Source: Ashinkailepas kermadecensis
Taxonomy: Eukaryota > Arthropoda > Thecostraca > Neolepadidae
Length of the DNA: 64,000 nucleotides
Reading direction: 5' to 3'
NCBI GenBank assembly: GCA_034440615.1
Contig: JAOTOM010005102.1
Span: 807,001 to 871,000 of the forward strand
The notes under the pieces were generated by a model. The model was not told the origin of the DNA and did not search any database. It worked only from the letters and a program-made list of their open reading frames with translations. This document shows, one piece after another, positions 38,721-51,700 of the stretch (positions are counted from its first letter, which is position 1; each line of letters opens with the position of its first letter). The translations under genes and the position numbers were made by a program.

Positions 38721-40019
38721 TGTATATATAACATGCACAAACACATCCATAGTGAAAAGAGCATGACGAATATCCTACTCGTTTTATTGGCTACATATCC
38801 GACGCATCCTATCAAAAATACGCAATGCTGCTGGAAATATTAACTAGGTGCCGAACGGTCACAATTGGATTACATATGTGATATGTTACTCTTATCGACA
38901 ACTGCCTAATGATGAACATGCAACCCATCAGGACTCTCATGGTACATGTAAGGAAGTCCATCACCGATTTATGCCCACAAAATACAGTTGCGTTGTTGTA
39001 ATGTGGTCATCAAAAATACGTCCGCAGCATGACTGGTACACTCAATTCTACAGATGTTGAATTATCTACGTCCCCAATATTTGTTTTTTGTTTTGTTTTC
39101 TGGAATGGTAGACTGGGTGATGCTGAGTATGAAAACAATCATTTTGAAGATCAACGATCTTACATTTATATCTTAGTAGTAATTCTGAAGCGCCACTTTC
39201 ATCATTCGATTCGGAGCATCACAAATAGCTATGTGATGTGTATATACCTCACGAGATGTGAATATACACTCATATCGATACCACACGGCTCTTTTTGTAT
39301 CATTACAACATGCCGATGGCATCATTGAGTTAATTCATGACGTGACACTCACACCAGTGTTATGCCATTGCGGAACGGTGATTAGACGAAGACACTATTT
39401 CCTATACATGTCGTTGACTATTGGGTAAGCAAGCTAGAATGGTCGAGAAATGGACTTGATTGGGTTCAGCAGGTCGGTGACCAGAGCCAATCAAGCGTAC
39501 AATTTCGCGGCAAGCCAAATCTCCATGTCAGGCGAATGGCGCTTTGAAGCCAATCGATCAATTGATGAGTGAAACAATGGCCGATGTGAAGGCAACGCTT
39601 GCCCTGGCGCTGTGTTGGCTCTCGGTGATCTCCCGTGCTGGAGGAAGCCTGGGCCTGGTCGGCGTGATTTGAGTTGACTCCAATCTGGTGTCAATCCACG
39701 TGCCCGGCCTGCAATGAGTCGGCCGGTGGGACTACAGGTGAATGCAACCTGCAAAATATTGGCCCCTAGGCCCTTCCACTACGCGTCATGAATAGGATTA
39801 TACACTATGATGATCAGAGTCGCAGCGCTATGATCGGATACCACATACTGGACGTGCTGACAGAGGGGTTCTGAGGTTCACGTTCATACACCAGCGAGAC
39901 TGATCTCAGCAAAATAGAACAAGACAAATGTCACAAGGCCCCAAGTGCCATCCGCTGTGCTGGAACTGGATCAGTAATTACTACAGACAAGCAAATGCAA
40001 GTTGATTGTATCCGCTTGG
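38721..40019. other. Intron 1 segment, no recognisable gene
   Basis: Unique, mostly AT-rich sequence; nothing identified. Confidence 0.45.
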
Positions 40020-40440
40020 GAGCAGCAGCGGGTAGCGGCGCTGCTGTGTAGCAGCAGCGGGTAGCGGCGCTGCTGTGTAGCAGCAGCGGGTAGCGGCGCT
40101 GCTGTGTGAGCAGCAGCGGGTAGTGCCGCTGCTGTGTAGCAGCAGCGGGTAGTGCCGCTGCTGTGTAGCAGCAGCGGGTAGTGCCGCTGCTGTGTAGCAG
40201 CAGCGGGTAGTGCCGCTGCTGTGTGAGCAGCAGCGGGTAGTACCGCTGCTGTGTGAGCTGCCGCTGCTGTGTGAGCAGCAGCGGGTAGTGCCGCTGCTGT
40301 GTGAGCTGCCGCTGCTGTGTGAGCAGCAGCGGGTAGCGGCGCTGCTGTGTGAGCAGCAGCGGGTAGTGCCGCTGCTGTGTGAGCAGCAGCGGGTAGCGGC
40401 GCTGCTGTGTGAGCAGCAGCGGGTAGCGGCGCTGCTGCTC
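40020..40440. repeat. 29/30-bp hairpin-forming minisatellite, about 14 copies
   Basis: Unit AGCAGCAGCGGGTAGCGG then CGCTGCTGTGT. Each unit has inverted arms CAGCAGCG and CGCTGCTG around an 8-base loop, so either strand can fold into a row of short hairpins. GTAGCGGCG and GTAGTGCCG variants alternate, and two shortened units lie near 40255 and 40305. Confidence 0.95.
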
Positions 40441-42189
40441 ACATGTGGCATCCTTGCGCATCGCACCTTGTCCTATTCCTACGCGGCGGAGTTTTTGACG
40501 TTTTTGACACATGACGTTTTTTTCGCGCGACATTTTCAACTGCTTGGGCCAAAAACTCCGAAACTTGGTGACTTCCCTTAGAGGGTCATTCTATATAGCT
40601 TGTCAAAGGCAATAAGTATTGATCTAACCAGAGTTGGCTGCAGGGCGGAATCCAGGCAGGCATATTCTGTCATAAAACAGTTTCTATAAAATACATACAT
40701 TTATAAGGCCGACATTATGTTGTACCGATCGGTTCATGTACGCTAATCGGCTGCCGATTTCGAACTTGGAAATTCGAGCATCATCTTTCATGATGTTCGT
40801 GGTGTGTGGGATATTCAAAATTGGGAACATTCTGCAGGTTGCATTCCTTAAAATACGGGTGCATTCTCAATATATTCCAACAAACAACAGGACACCATTC
40901 ACTTGAAATCTCCCAGGCCATGTTTGCTCCTTTCATGGAAGTTGGCTCCTGTGTTTCGTCCATTGGTTTTATATGCAGGGAAAAATGTTGATAAACTGTG
41001 GTTCTACTGCATAATAATGATTAATGATGATTCGAGGGAGTCAGGCTGAAGGAAGGGGAACGGTGGCTGACAAGCTACTTACACACGACTATGCAAGTGA
41101 GCCGAACCTCGAAAGGCATTGGCACATTTCCTCTTGACATTTATCTAACTTCCGTGCCTATCTACGCCATTGCAGAACATGCCATATTCACAAAGATGTT
41201 CATCTGTGTAGCAAAGTACTCTAATCGTATATCTTTCAACATGGCATCTTGTGTCGAAATGCAAAATATTTTTCCTTATCTTCGTGTCTCTAAATCCGTG
41301 TCATTTTTAATCGTTCAGAATGCAAAAAAGGTACATGCGAAGCCGACTGTCTGGCTGATAAATGACAGATGGTACTGCCGATTTTATCCCAAAGTTCCAA
41401 ACACTTCACTTGTTTGCTTCCCCAGGCCACAACGCGTCGCTTATGCTACTACATGAGGTAATCTGACTATTTTTTCTTCTTCAAATATAAGCTGTTTGTG
41501 GGTAGCAGAGAAATCGATCCTCGCATTGTATGACTTCTAGCAACACCCTAGCGAATAATCATTTGCTTCGCAAGTGTTAGTTGTAGAATAAACCTTTTGG
41601 AGTAGTGTACGCACCATACATCAGAATGAAAGGTGCACCAACGGGATTTCTGAGGATAAATGACGTGAATTTTGTTGCAGTGATGTTTACTGGATTTCGC
41701 CTGTCAAATAATTTTGTTTGAATTGTCAAAACGCAGGTATTCACAAACAACGGGCTTCACAGGCTGTGTCGGCATAAAATATCAGATTGGTAAATGAGCA
41801 CACGTTGACATTTCTGTTTCTAGACCATTATGGTATATCATGAACCTTGACCATCTGGCGTTTTCGCGTGGGTGGAGAATTATGCTTTGCACGGCACCAA
41901 ATTTGCATTATTGCTAGGCTTTATGCTTCTTAGGCTGCATTCCCCTGCGCATATGTAGACATATATTGAACAAACGTCACTCCGGGTGTCCTTGGGTATC
42001 TTCCAGACCATGGAGGGGCGTCTTGGGCAGCTTTAAGCATGTACGCGAAGTTAACGTCGTATTCGTATTCGTATTCAGCGACGAGGTCACCAGAGACGTA
42101 TTTGCATTGGTATTGGCATTCAGCGACTGGTTTATGATCGTTCGAATCGATTGCCACAAATGCCTATCCCGAACTCGCTGGAAGCGGCT
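40441..42189. other. Intron 1 segment, no recognisable gene
   Basis: Unique sequence; the 121-codon plus frame at 41091-41456 has no recognised domain. Nothing else seen. Confidence 0.45.
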
Positions 42190-43345
42190 ACAATGGCCTC
42201 ACATGACCACTTTAAGAATTAAGGTCCAACGGAAACAGGTTTCTTCGGTCGCCTCGCAATTTTGTTCCCATTTTAACCCAAACCTGCCCAAATCTGGTAT
42301 CAAGCGATAGCCTGTGGTGAACCCTCGTGTAACATTTCAAATCGGGACATGTCAAGATCAAACTTCAATGTCAAGGATTAGCTTGATTTATTAGATGGCG
42401 ATTCTGAAGCGACAGCGACCAAACGCGAGGCTCGGTCGCTATCACTTCAATTTCCATCAAATAGGCGTCATTCGACGTAGTTTGTCATGCGGTATCCAAA
42501 AGTTCAGCAATCGAATTATTTGTGAAGGCCAAAGGCCAAGCTGATCCTTCGGTCGCTTCGTATTTTTTTAAAAAGTTTTCGTTCAACCTACCGAAACATG
42601 GTGTCAAGCAATAGCCCGCGGTGAGCACGCGAGTAACATTTTAAACCGGGACATGTCAAGGTCAAAGGTTTGATTGAGCTCTTCGATGACCTCGCGTTTC
42701 GTCGCGTTATGACTTCAATTTGCAGAAAATGTATGTCACTCGACGTCGCTTGTTGTGCGGTATCCGAAAGTTGATAATTTGAAATAATATCGACGGCCAA
42801 AAGCCAAGCTGACAACTTCGGTCGCCTCGCATTATTTTTCGTTTTCGCACAAGCCTACCCAGATCCACTGTCAAGCGATGGCCCATGGTGAACCCTCGAG
42901 TAACATTTTGAAACCGGGATATGCCAATGTCAAACCTCAAGGTTTCGACCTCAAGGTTCGACCTCAAGGTTGAACCTCAAGGTTCAAGGTTTCAAATCTC
43001 AAGGCTAGTTTGATTTTTTTCGAAGTTTTCGCGATTCGTCGCTACGGGTTCAATTTGCACCAAGTGGGTGCCATTCGACGTGGTTTTTGTGCAGTATGAT
43101 AAAGCTAAGAACTAATTTCAAAGGTCAAATGTCAAGCCGACTTCTTCGGTCGCCTAGCATTTTTCTTCGCCCTAACCTACCCACATCTAGTATCAAGCAA
43201 TAATAGCCCGTGGTGAATCTCGAGTAACATTTTACACTGGGACATGCCAATGTCAAACCACAAGATCAAAAGTTAGCTTATATTGTTCGAAGTCCTCGCG
43301 CCTCATTGCAATGGCTATAATTTCCATAAAGTCGGTGTCTTTCGA

Positions 43346-44370
43346 CAGAGGTGCACAAACCTGCCAACTCGCCTACCAGCGTAGGTGACAGATATTGGCT
43401 GAAACTGTGCGTTGTTGTGACAGATAATCATTATTCGAAGAAGGAAAAGTATTCACCACATAAAGAAGATATATCACTTCAGGAAAGACATTTTAACGCA
43501 AAAATATTTCATGTACAGTTTATTTTTGGTTATTTCACAAACTATTCACTTATATTTCGGTAAGTTATCACTGCAATTTCGGAACAGGACATTTGGCAGC
43601 GCTAACTCTTTTGGGACATATCCCGGTGCACAATGTCGGCTGCACGCAGCCAGCTCCATTAGGCTGAACCATGGCGCAGCAGGCTGTCACAGATACGCCG
43701 TGACAGTTGATAGGGTTCGATTGCGGCGCAGTTCCCAAACGTTTGTATGGGAAACGACGTACGACAGGCACCTGCCAACCCCTGCCAGCTTCGGGCATCG
43801 TCTTTCCCGGTCGTTACTTGCTCTAGTTGTCTCTAGTTATCTTGGTTACTTGTTGGTTCTCGTGTGATCGCGTGCAGTGAGGTGATGTATTGGATGCTGA
43901 TTGGTGCCGAAATGCCGCCACCTTCGCGCCGGAAGGTTCTGTGCGGGTATCCTGGCTGCATATTTAATGGAGAGCTGAGATCCTTTTCAAGACACCTGAA
44001 AGCAAGACACAATGGACGACCCAATATCTTGAAGAATGACTCGTTCGGAGAAGGAGGACGATGGCAATCGTAGCGCGTGTGCACAGGTAGGTAATGACTG
44101 TTGGGTGTTTCAATGGGCTCATCCAAAAGCAGATGAGATGAAGAAGCATACGAATAGAGCATACCTCGATTTGTGTTGAAATTTGGTTTTGAGAGCCTCA
44201 ATATGTTTGGCATAATGAGTAGCATCCCTTTTGTTGCTCAAATAATAAATATGTCATTCATTATGACATAACACTGCAAATAATCGGTAACATCCGAAAG
44301 TTTCGAAACGTGACAGATTTATGGGTTTCAATGCTTGTAGGTGACATTCTTGACGTTTTGTGCACCTCTG
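43346..44370. mobile_element. hAT-like element (1,025 bp) with perfect 8-bp target duplication
   Basis: The ends read CAGAGGTGCACAAAC (left) and, reverse-complemented, CAGAGGTGCACAAAACG (right). TCTTTCGA lies immediately outside both ends (43338-43345 and 44371-44378). CAGAG-type ends with an 8-bp duplication are diagnostic of the hAT superfamily. It sits inside unit 4 of the ~300-bp array, and the empty site is directly readable from the sister units. There is no full transposase, so it is non-autonomous, but it carries a zinc-finger open frame. Confidence 0.85.
43885..44073 (+). CDS. C2H2-type zinc-finger fragment inside the hAT-like element
   Basis: The 62-codon frame starts at an ATG near 43885 and reaches the stop at 44071-44073. 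It holds CGYPGC, then 12 residues, then HLKARH: a C-x4-C-x12-H-x4-H finger with basic residues around it (RRKVLC before; KARHNGRP after). A possible donor CAG|GTAGGT lies shortly after the stop, near 44090. It may be a first exon of a transposase, a captured host exon, or chance. No further coding exon is found before the element ends. Confidence 0.4.
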   Translation: MYWMLIGAEMPPPSRRKVLCGYPGCIFNGELRSFSRHLKARHNGRPNILKNDSFGEGGRWQS

Positions 44371-44690
44371 TCTTTCGACGTGCCGTGAGGTACTCTAGCA
44401 AACTGTTGGGCAATCAAATGAATTTTCAAGTTAAAAGGTTGAACTCATTTCTTCGGTCGCCCGCGTTTCTTCGTTTTCTCCCAAAGCTACCCATGTTTGC
44501 TGTCAGAAGGTAGTTCGTGGGCAACCCTAGAGCAACATTTCAAACCGGGACATGTCAGGTCAAACCTCAAGGTTAAAGGCTAGTTTGAATTTTTCGAAGT
44601 CCCCGCGTTTCGGGGCTTTGGCCGCAATTTGCATTATGTGGGTGTCATCTGACGTGGCTTGCCATACGGTATCGAAAAGCTAAGATATCA

Positions 44691-45047
44691 AAAAGGGTGT
44701 CGAAGATCCGGTGTGTATACAATGATTGAGTGTAATAGGAAAAGGAGGAGCAAATCTCTTTTTGTTTGTAGCTGTTGTGATAGCAGACACTCATATCCTA
44801 TATGACTAAGAGCTGCTCCAAGAAATCCCTCATAACCTGCTAGGACGGCACTCTCATTGCTGGTTTCTGATCTACACTGCCATATTGCTGTTCTGGACAT
44901 ATCAAATATAGAACCGTTTTCCAAGTTGTCCGCGTTTCTCTTAATGGCTCAACGGAAGTTGTCAACTTTGCAAGAAAAGCCACAGGTGAATACGCACGAT
45001 TTTGTAACCAGCTGAAGTGCATAACAGCGAGAGATAATTTTTGTAAT
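44691..45047. other. Intron 1 segment, no recognisable gene
   Basis: Unique sequence between the ~300-bp array and the next element; nothing identified. Confidence 0.45.
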
Positions 45048-45361
45048 CAGGGGTGGATCCAGGAATTGTCATGGGGGATATTTGCCTGGTGGGACGCCAT
45101 TTCTTTGGAGGGGCCGCACTGCGAAAGTACCTGGAAAAGGCCTCTGGCTGAAAAATTCCAGGCGGGGGCGCACTCGGGCCTTCCCGGAGAGGTGCCTTTC
45201 CTTCCAAGGGGCGCCATTTTCTCTCAGAGGGGCGCCTTTGGCTGACAAATTATAGGGGGTACATTCGAGCCTTCTCAGAGGGGCACCTTTTCCCAGCCTG
45301 AGGACGCCACCTTCCACGTGGGGGCACATGCCCCCAGTGCCACATCCTTTATTCACTCCTG
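45048..45361 (+). mobile_element. Short non-autonomous element with CAGGGG(T/C)GGATCC ends, copy 2
   Basis: Begins CAGGGGTGGATCCAGG and ends, reverse-complemented, CAGGAGTGAATAAAGG. Along its length it matches the reverse complement of 28439-28647. Sub-repeats of AGGGGCGCC(A/T)TTT occur inside. Flanks give no target duplication, so the ends may be slightly off. Confidence 0.6.
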
Positions 45362-46369
45362 GCTGTTGTTGCATCGAAATGACATAAATATAGTTGTTCA
45401 TAGGCAGTGACAGGTAGTGAAACTTGCTAATTTTGGCGGAACCGTTTTTTCCCAAATATAATTTTTAACAATGGTAAATCTGAAAACCAACCCTTGGAAA
45501 TGAAGTGGTTGAAATCAGAGGATTTTTCTTTCTGGTGTGGGGAAGACTCTTTTCTGCCCTAACTTATCGGGTCCCTTGTTTGTTCCCTCCCCCCCCAGGT
45601 TCAAAACCGTGGCTATGCCCATGGCGTTAGGCATAGATAATATGTGACTTTACATCAACAGAACGAACTGAACAGTGTCATGCTACCATGTGCTTCGTCA
45701 TGATGCAAGAAGCTTGGGGAGATTAAGTGCGAACATCCGGGCATTTTAGTCAATTTGTTTTCACCCAATAGCCATTGAAAGAAAACTGAACTGAAGAGAT
45801 AGAACGCCATTGATTGCTGATACTTGAACCGGTTCATTTTATGACACTGTCCCCATTAGGGATGACTAATGAAACGATGATCACTGGTGTCACGTCCAGA
45901 CATGTTCACCAAGCATTACCAGAAAATCTTCATTAGCTTGAAGCAGTTACCAGACCCAATATTGCGTGAGAGTGTTCGTGTTCAAGGAGCCAGACACATC
46001 AATGTTCGTGCTTATGAGTGATTAGCAGGCAATGCAGGCTAAATAATTGGACGATGTAGTCATGAGCCTACTGAGGTCAACGCTACCTGGCAGCATTGCC
46101 ACACGGACGAGCTGTAAAACAAGCTACCTGCAACGCTACATTGGCACAACACGTATCAGCAAGCACATTGGAAGTTTATACAGTAATTTTTTTTCTGGAG
46201 AAAGCGCATGTCATTTGCATCAATTCGAATTCGGTTTGCAAACACGGTGAATGTTTCTTTTAAACTAAATACGCTGACAAACTTCGACTATCGGCAGCAC
46301 ACAAACCAACCATTGTTGATTGCTCGGATTGGTAGGAATTTTCCGTAAAACCGCAATATTTGCCACTGA
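45362..46369. other. Intron 1 segment, no recognisable gene
   Basis: Unique sequence; nothing identified. Confidence 0.45.
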
Positions 46370-47047
<678 letters not shown>

Positions 47048-47451
47048 ACTCAAGGAAATGTTTCTCACAGGTGGGTGGTTTTCAATTCATCACGTGTCGA
47101 GAAATCCTTGTCAACTACGCGTATGTTTAACAAGTAATAACTGCGGTTCACAATTTTTCGCAACAATTATGTTGGCTCAGTTGCACAGAGAGTGCCGTTT
47201 GGCATCCGACTCACCAGGATCACATATCGTCATGCTCGGCGGCGAACGGCGCGGAAACGCAGAACGACGATGCAATACATCACAAATCAGTGTACGGTCG
47301 ACAAACATATGTGCGGCTGGCAGGTCATCACCAGACCGGGCGAGGTCGCATACGAACGGCACGCAAACAGTGGCTTCCCGACCGGCTGATGGCCGCTGGT
47401 CACGTGCTGGTCGCCCCCCCCAATACCGGCCAGGCTGACACGGCCGGCCGC

Positions 47452-47640
47452 CAGGGGCGGATCCAGGAGTACAGGGGGCATGTGTACCCTCCCCGTGGAT
47501 AAGGCTGCGCCACCGTGACTGCAACAGGCGGCCTTCCCCCTTGCACCCTCGAGTGCACCCCCTTGCATTTTTCAGCCGACGGCGCCACGCTGAGTGGAAC
47601 AGGCTCCCATCCAGAAGTAGAGGCACCCGAGTACACATCT
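47452..47640 (+). mobile_element. Probable third fragment of the CAGGGGCGGATCC family
   Basis: Begins CAGGGGCGGATCCAGGAG, then GGGGGCATG, as in the two other copies. The similarity fades and no matching right end is visible. Confidence 0.4.
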
Positions 47641-47788
47641 TGACTTTTTTTTAATCAATGGCGTTCCTCCAGACGAGTGCCATCCCGGATCAGGATTCGT
47701 GGAAACGCCCTGCTGGCCGCGAGTCACCACTGGTCCCGGCTGCAGCCACAACGTTTGGCTCGGCGGCCGGAGTCCAGTCTGGCGCGCG

Positions 47789-48135
47789 AACACCAGGCAC
47801 AGCGTCGTGCCGGAGTCCAGCCGAGCGCAACAACACCAGGCACAGCGTCGTGCCGGAGTCCAGCCGGGCACAACAACACCAGGCACAGCGTCGTGCCGGA
47901 GTCCAGCCGAGCGCAACAACACCAGGCACAGCGTCGTGCCGGAGTCCAGCCGGGCACAAGCAGCCGAGCGCAACAACACCAGGCACAGCGTCGTGCCGGA
48001 GTCCCCCCGGGCACAAAAAACCCAGGCACAGCCTCGCCGGGGCCACCCCCGGGCAAAAACAACACCAGGCACAGCGTCGTGCCGGAGTCCAGCCGAGCGC
48101 AACAACACCAGGCACAGCGTCGTTCTTGGGTCCAG
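47789..48135. repeat. 43-bp minisatellite, about 8 copies
   Basis: Unit ACCAGGCACAGCGTCGTG, CCGGAGTCCAGCC, then GAGCGCAACA or GGGCACAACA. Units near 47950 and 48010 are rearranged. It is unrelated in sequence to the 43-bp array at exon 3. Confidence 0.93.
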
Positions 48136-48215
48136 CCACGCTTAAACATCGGAAGCATCCGCGTCTCGGTACGCTGGCGTGCCGATAGAGGCAGGCACGG
48201 CTGCCTGACCCGCGG

Positions 48216-48480
48216 CGAGACGGGACACTGCGCACGTGGGACACGCTGGTGCACCGGCCGCAGACGGGACACTGCGCACGTGGGATACGCTGGTGCACCG
48301 GCCGCAGACGGGACACTGCGCACGTGGGACACGCTGGTGCACCGGCCGCAGACGGGACACAGCGCACGTGGGACACGCTGGTGCACCGGCCGCAGACGGG
48401 ACACTGCGCACGTGGGACACGCTGGTGCACCGGCCGCAGACGGGACACTGCGCACGTGGGACACGCTGGTGCACCGGCTG
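48216..48480. repeat. 44-bp minisatellite, 6 copies
   Basis: Unit GCAGACGGGACACTGCGC, ACGTGGGACACGCTGG, TGCACCGGCC. Copies are nearly identical, with CACGTG in each. Confidence 0.96.
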
Positions 48481-48755
48481 TCGCCGATGGCCGTCGAGGC
48501 TAGGCATTGCCTATCAATGGAAATCAGCTCTTGCAGCCGTGATTCAGCGTCGTCACTTACAGCAGTAAGGAAGTGTGCAGGCATGCGTCACGGCATGCGC
48601 GGCGCCTCATTAATCAAGAGCAGTCGGGCGTTGAAGCTAACCGGTGAACTGACATTTGACATTTTGTTTAGTTAAGCACTTCGGCCTCCTCAGGCCATTT
48701 CGTGCCGTAGAAAGAGAAAAAAAGATAAATAAATTATAGTGCTGGAAAATTCAGT

Positions 48756-51700
48756 TTATAAGTCATGGAGCAAGTTGGTTTGGTGGAGAAAAATGAAAAG
48801 TAGTTTGAGGAGAAATGGATGACTACCCCCAATAGTGTTGGCAGAGAAAACGGATTTTTTTTGTATATGGCAATAGTCTGTCAGTATTTTTCGAGGGCCG
48901 TGGAACTTCTGACAGTGAAGAAGAATATGTGTAACTGTAAGATGGGTGTTGCATGATGGGCATGAAGGTCTGGGTGAAGCCGTGTAGATATATCGATGTG
49001 TAAGAAAAGTATGGCCGATGCGTAAACGTAATAAGACCTTTTCGTCGTGTCGGTTTTTATATGATGTGGTTCAGATATCGACGACAGGTTTGATGATATG
49101 TAATTGTGTATGGTTCGCGTTTTGTGTCCAATTTTGAGTCCATAAATGTCGAATGCTCTGTTGTATTGATGATTTAATACCTTCAAAATGTGGTGGAATG
49201 TCTGTTATGTTTTGGAGGTGTAATGATGCTTTTGCTAATGTGTCAGCTTCTTCGTTCCCTGGGATGCCGCAGTGACTGGGCACCCACAGGAAACGGACCT
49301 TCATGCCCATCAGATGAAGTGTTCCTAACGTTTCATAGATATAAATATGGCAATGATGTGAAAAAGAAAGTGATGAAAGAGATTGTAAAACAGATTTGGA
49401 GTCCGAACAAATGACGACGCTGCGCATAGGGTGACAGAGAAAACGATTGCGAATGTAACGGAGGGCAATGAGGATAGCATGTAATTCGGCGATGAAAATT
49501 GATGTTCCGTCTGGTAGTTGATGTTGTTTTTTGTATGTTCCCGAAACTATGCCATTTCCTGTAAAGTCGGCGTCTTTCGAACCGTCAGTAAAAACAAAAG
49601 GAACATGAGAATAACGAGACCGAAATTTGTAAAATTTTTGTTTCGCATATTCTGGACAAAGCTGTGATTTTGGAGTGGTGGTTAAATAAAAAATGTGTCG
49701 TTCGGCTATCTGCCACGGTGGTGTAGTTGGTGGAGAAAGAGAAGTACTCCGTGGAATAGTGAACTGAAGTTGTTCAGAAAATGTTTTGACTCGAGAAGCT
49801 ATAGTGAGACCAGTTCGTTTTTCGGCTGGACCTAAATAATCATGATGTAAATTTGGGAGAATTTGTAATGACGCGTGTGTGGGGTGGTTTGCGTGAAATT
49901 GAATTTTGGAGGCGTACCTAAGAGTTTGCTGCATTCTACGGAGAGCTAGTGGAGGAATTCCCGATTCGGCTTCTAAAGAAATGATGGGTGAAGTAGTCAT
50001 TGCACCGAGTGCGATACGGATACATTTATTTTGAATGGTGTCTAAAATGTGTAAGGAGGATGTGCTAGCACCGGTATATACTACGGATCCGTATTCAATT
50101 ATGGGTAGAACTAAAGATTTGTAAAGTAGTAGAAGTGTATGACGGTCGGCTCCAAGAAATGAAGAAGTGATGCATCGAAATAAATTCAGTCGGTGAAAAC
50201 ATTTGTTCTGGATGTGTTTGATGTGTTTATGCATTGAAAGCCTATGGTCAAAAATAATACCAAGAAATTTAAACGAATTTACAAAAGTATATCATTGTTT
50301 CCGAGGTGAAGCGGTGTTTCTGGAATTGGGCGGGGAAGAGATTTGCTAAATATCATGGTTGCATACTTTGTAGCGGAAAAAAATGAAACCATTCTTCAGG
50401 GACCATTGATATATTTTGTGTAGTGCGTTTTGTAGGTGAAATAAACAATGCTCGTAATTTTTTCCGGAACACCAAAATGCGCTGTCATCGGCAAACAAAG
50501 AGTATGATACATTAATAGGCATGTCGGTGAAGAGGTCGTTAATGATGAGGTTGAATGAAACTGGTGAAATGCAGCTTCCCTGTGGTAGTCCATTTTGAAG
50601 AATATGTGGATCGGAGATGGCTGACCGACACATGATGTGGAATGGCTGAGTACCGGATAAAAAACCTACTAAATAATGAGCTAAGTGTCCTTTTATACCG
50701 ATTTGGTGAATTTTGAAAAGTAATGCCGGTTTGAAAACCATATCGTAAGTTTTGCTTATGTCTAAAAATACTGCGACTGTGTGTTCATGTTTTTTGTAGC
50801 CTTGGCGGATGTCTGTTTCTAACTGAATAAGGTGATCTATTGTACTCCGTCCTCGCCGAAAACCACATTGAAGGGTAGATAGAAGTGAATTTGCTTCCAT
50901 GTGCCAGGTCAGTCTTTTAATAACTATTCGTTCAAAAAGTTTTCCTAAACAACTGGTGAGTGCAATGGGTCGAAAATTACTTGGGTTACTATGGTCTTTG
51001 CCGGGTTTTGGAATTGGGATGATGATAGTTTTTTCCATGCTTCAGGAAAGATATGATTTGACCATAATGAATTAAATGTGTCTAAGATGTATTGTTTGGT
51101 GTGGTCAGATAGATGTCGAAAGAAGGAATAATGTAATTTGTCAGGCCCTACTGAAGTGCTACCGGCGGAGGAAATGGCATTCTCCAGTTCAGAAAGATGA
51201 AAAGAATCATTGTAGTACTCGGTATTGTCGGAATCGAAGAGATCGAGATTGGTGTGAAAAGTGTGTTGTGCATTTTGTAAGAAATTAGGTCGGTAGTTCT
51301 CATTGGAGCTATTATGGGCTATGGTATCAGCTATGGTATTTACTATGGTTTGTGGGTCTGTAATGGTGAGATTGTGGATTTTGAGGGCCGGTAGAGATTT
51401 AAATGGGGAGCGTCCGGACAAACGTCGGATTACTTGCCATATCTTACTTAATGGTGGTTGAAAAGTGAGCTGCTGTAAAAATGCGGACCATGAATGACGC
51501 CTAGCATCGCGAATTAGGCGGCGTGTCCTCGCTCGTTCATGGTTACGTATCATTAAATGTTGTTGATTGGGGTGTCTTAGGTATTTTCTAAATGCTTTTT
51601 TTCTTACCGCAATGGCACGTGCAATTTTGGGAGTCCACCAAGGTACTGGCTTTCGTTTGCAAAAGGCTTTGTGAGTGGAATTGTAGTAGATGCTGGTTCG

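Larger units (their letters stand above)
42190..44690. repeat. Array of five ~270-330-bp units, split by an insertion
   Basis: The anchor CTTCGGTCGCC recurs at about 42244, 42546, 42817, 43145 and 44451. Removing the hAT-like insertion, the last interval becomes about 274 bp. Each unit also carries AAGC(A/G)ATAGCCC, GTAACATTT..A..CCGGGACATG, AAGGTCAAACCTCAAGG, and CATTCGACGTGG with GGTATCNAAAGCTAAGA. Divergence between units is substantial. Unit 3 is longer because of internal TCAAGGTT reduplication (42925-42990). Confidence 0.8.

Noticed and set aside
47390..47460. Plus-strand stretch reading HVLVAPPNTGQAD, similar to integrin VLVGAP..
   Set aside because: It is on the opposite strand to the gene, lacks the GAP core, and the true exon 2 at 34264-34122 fits perfectly.
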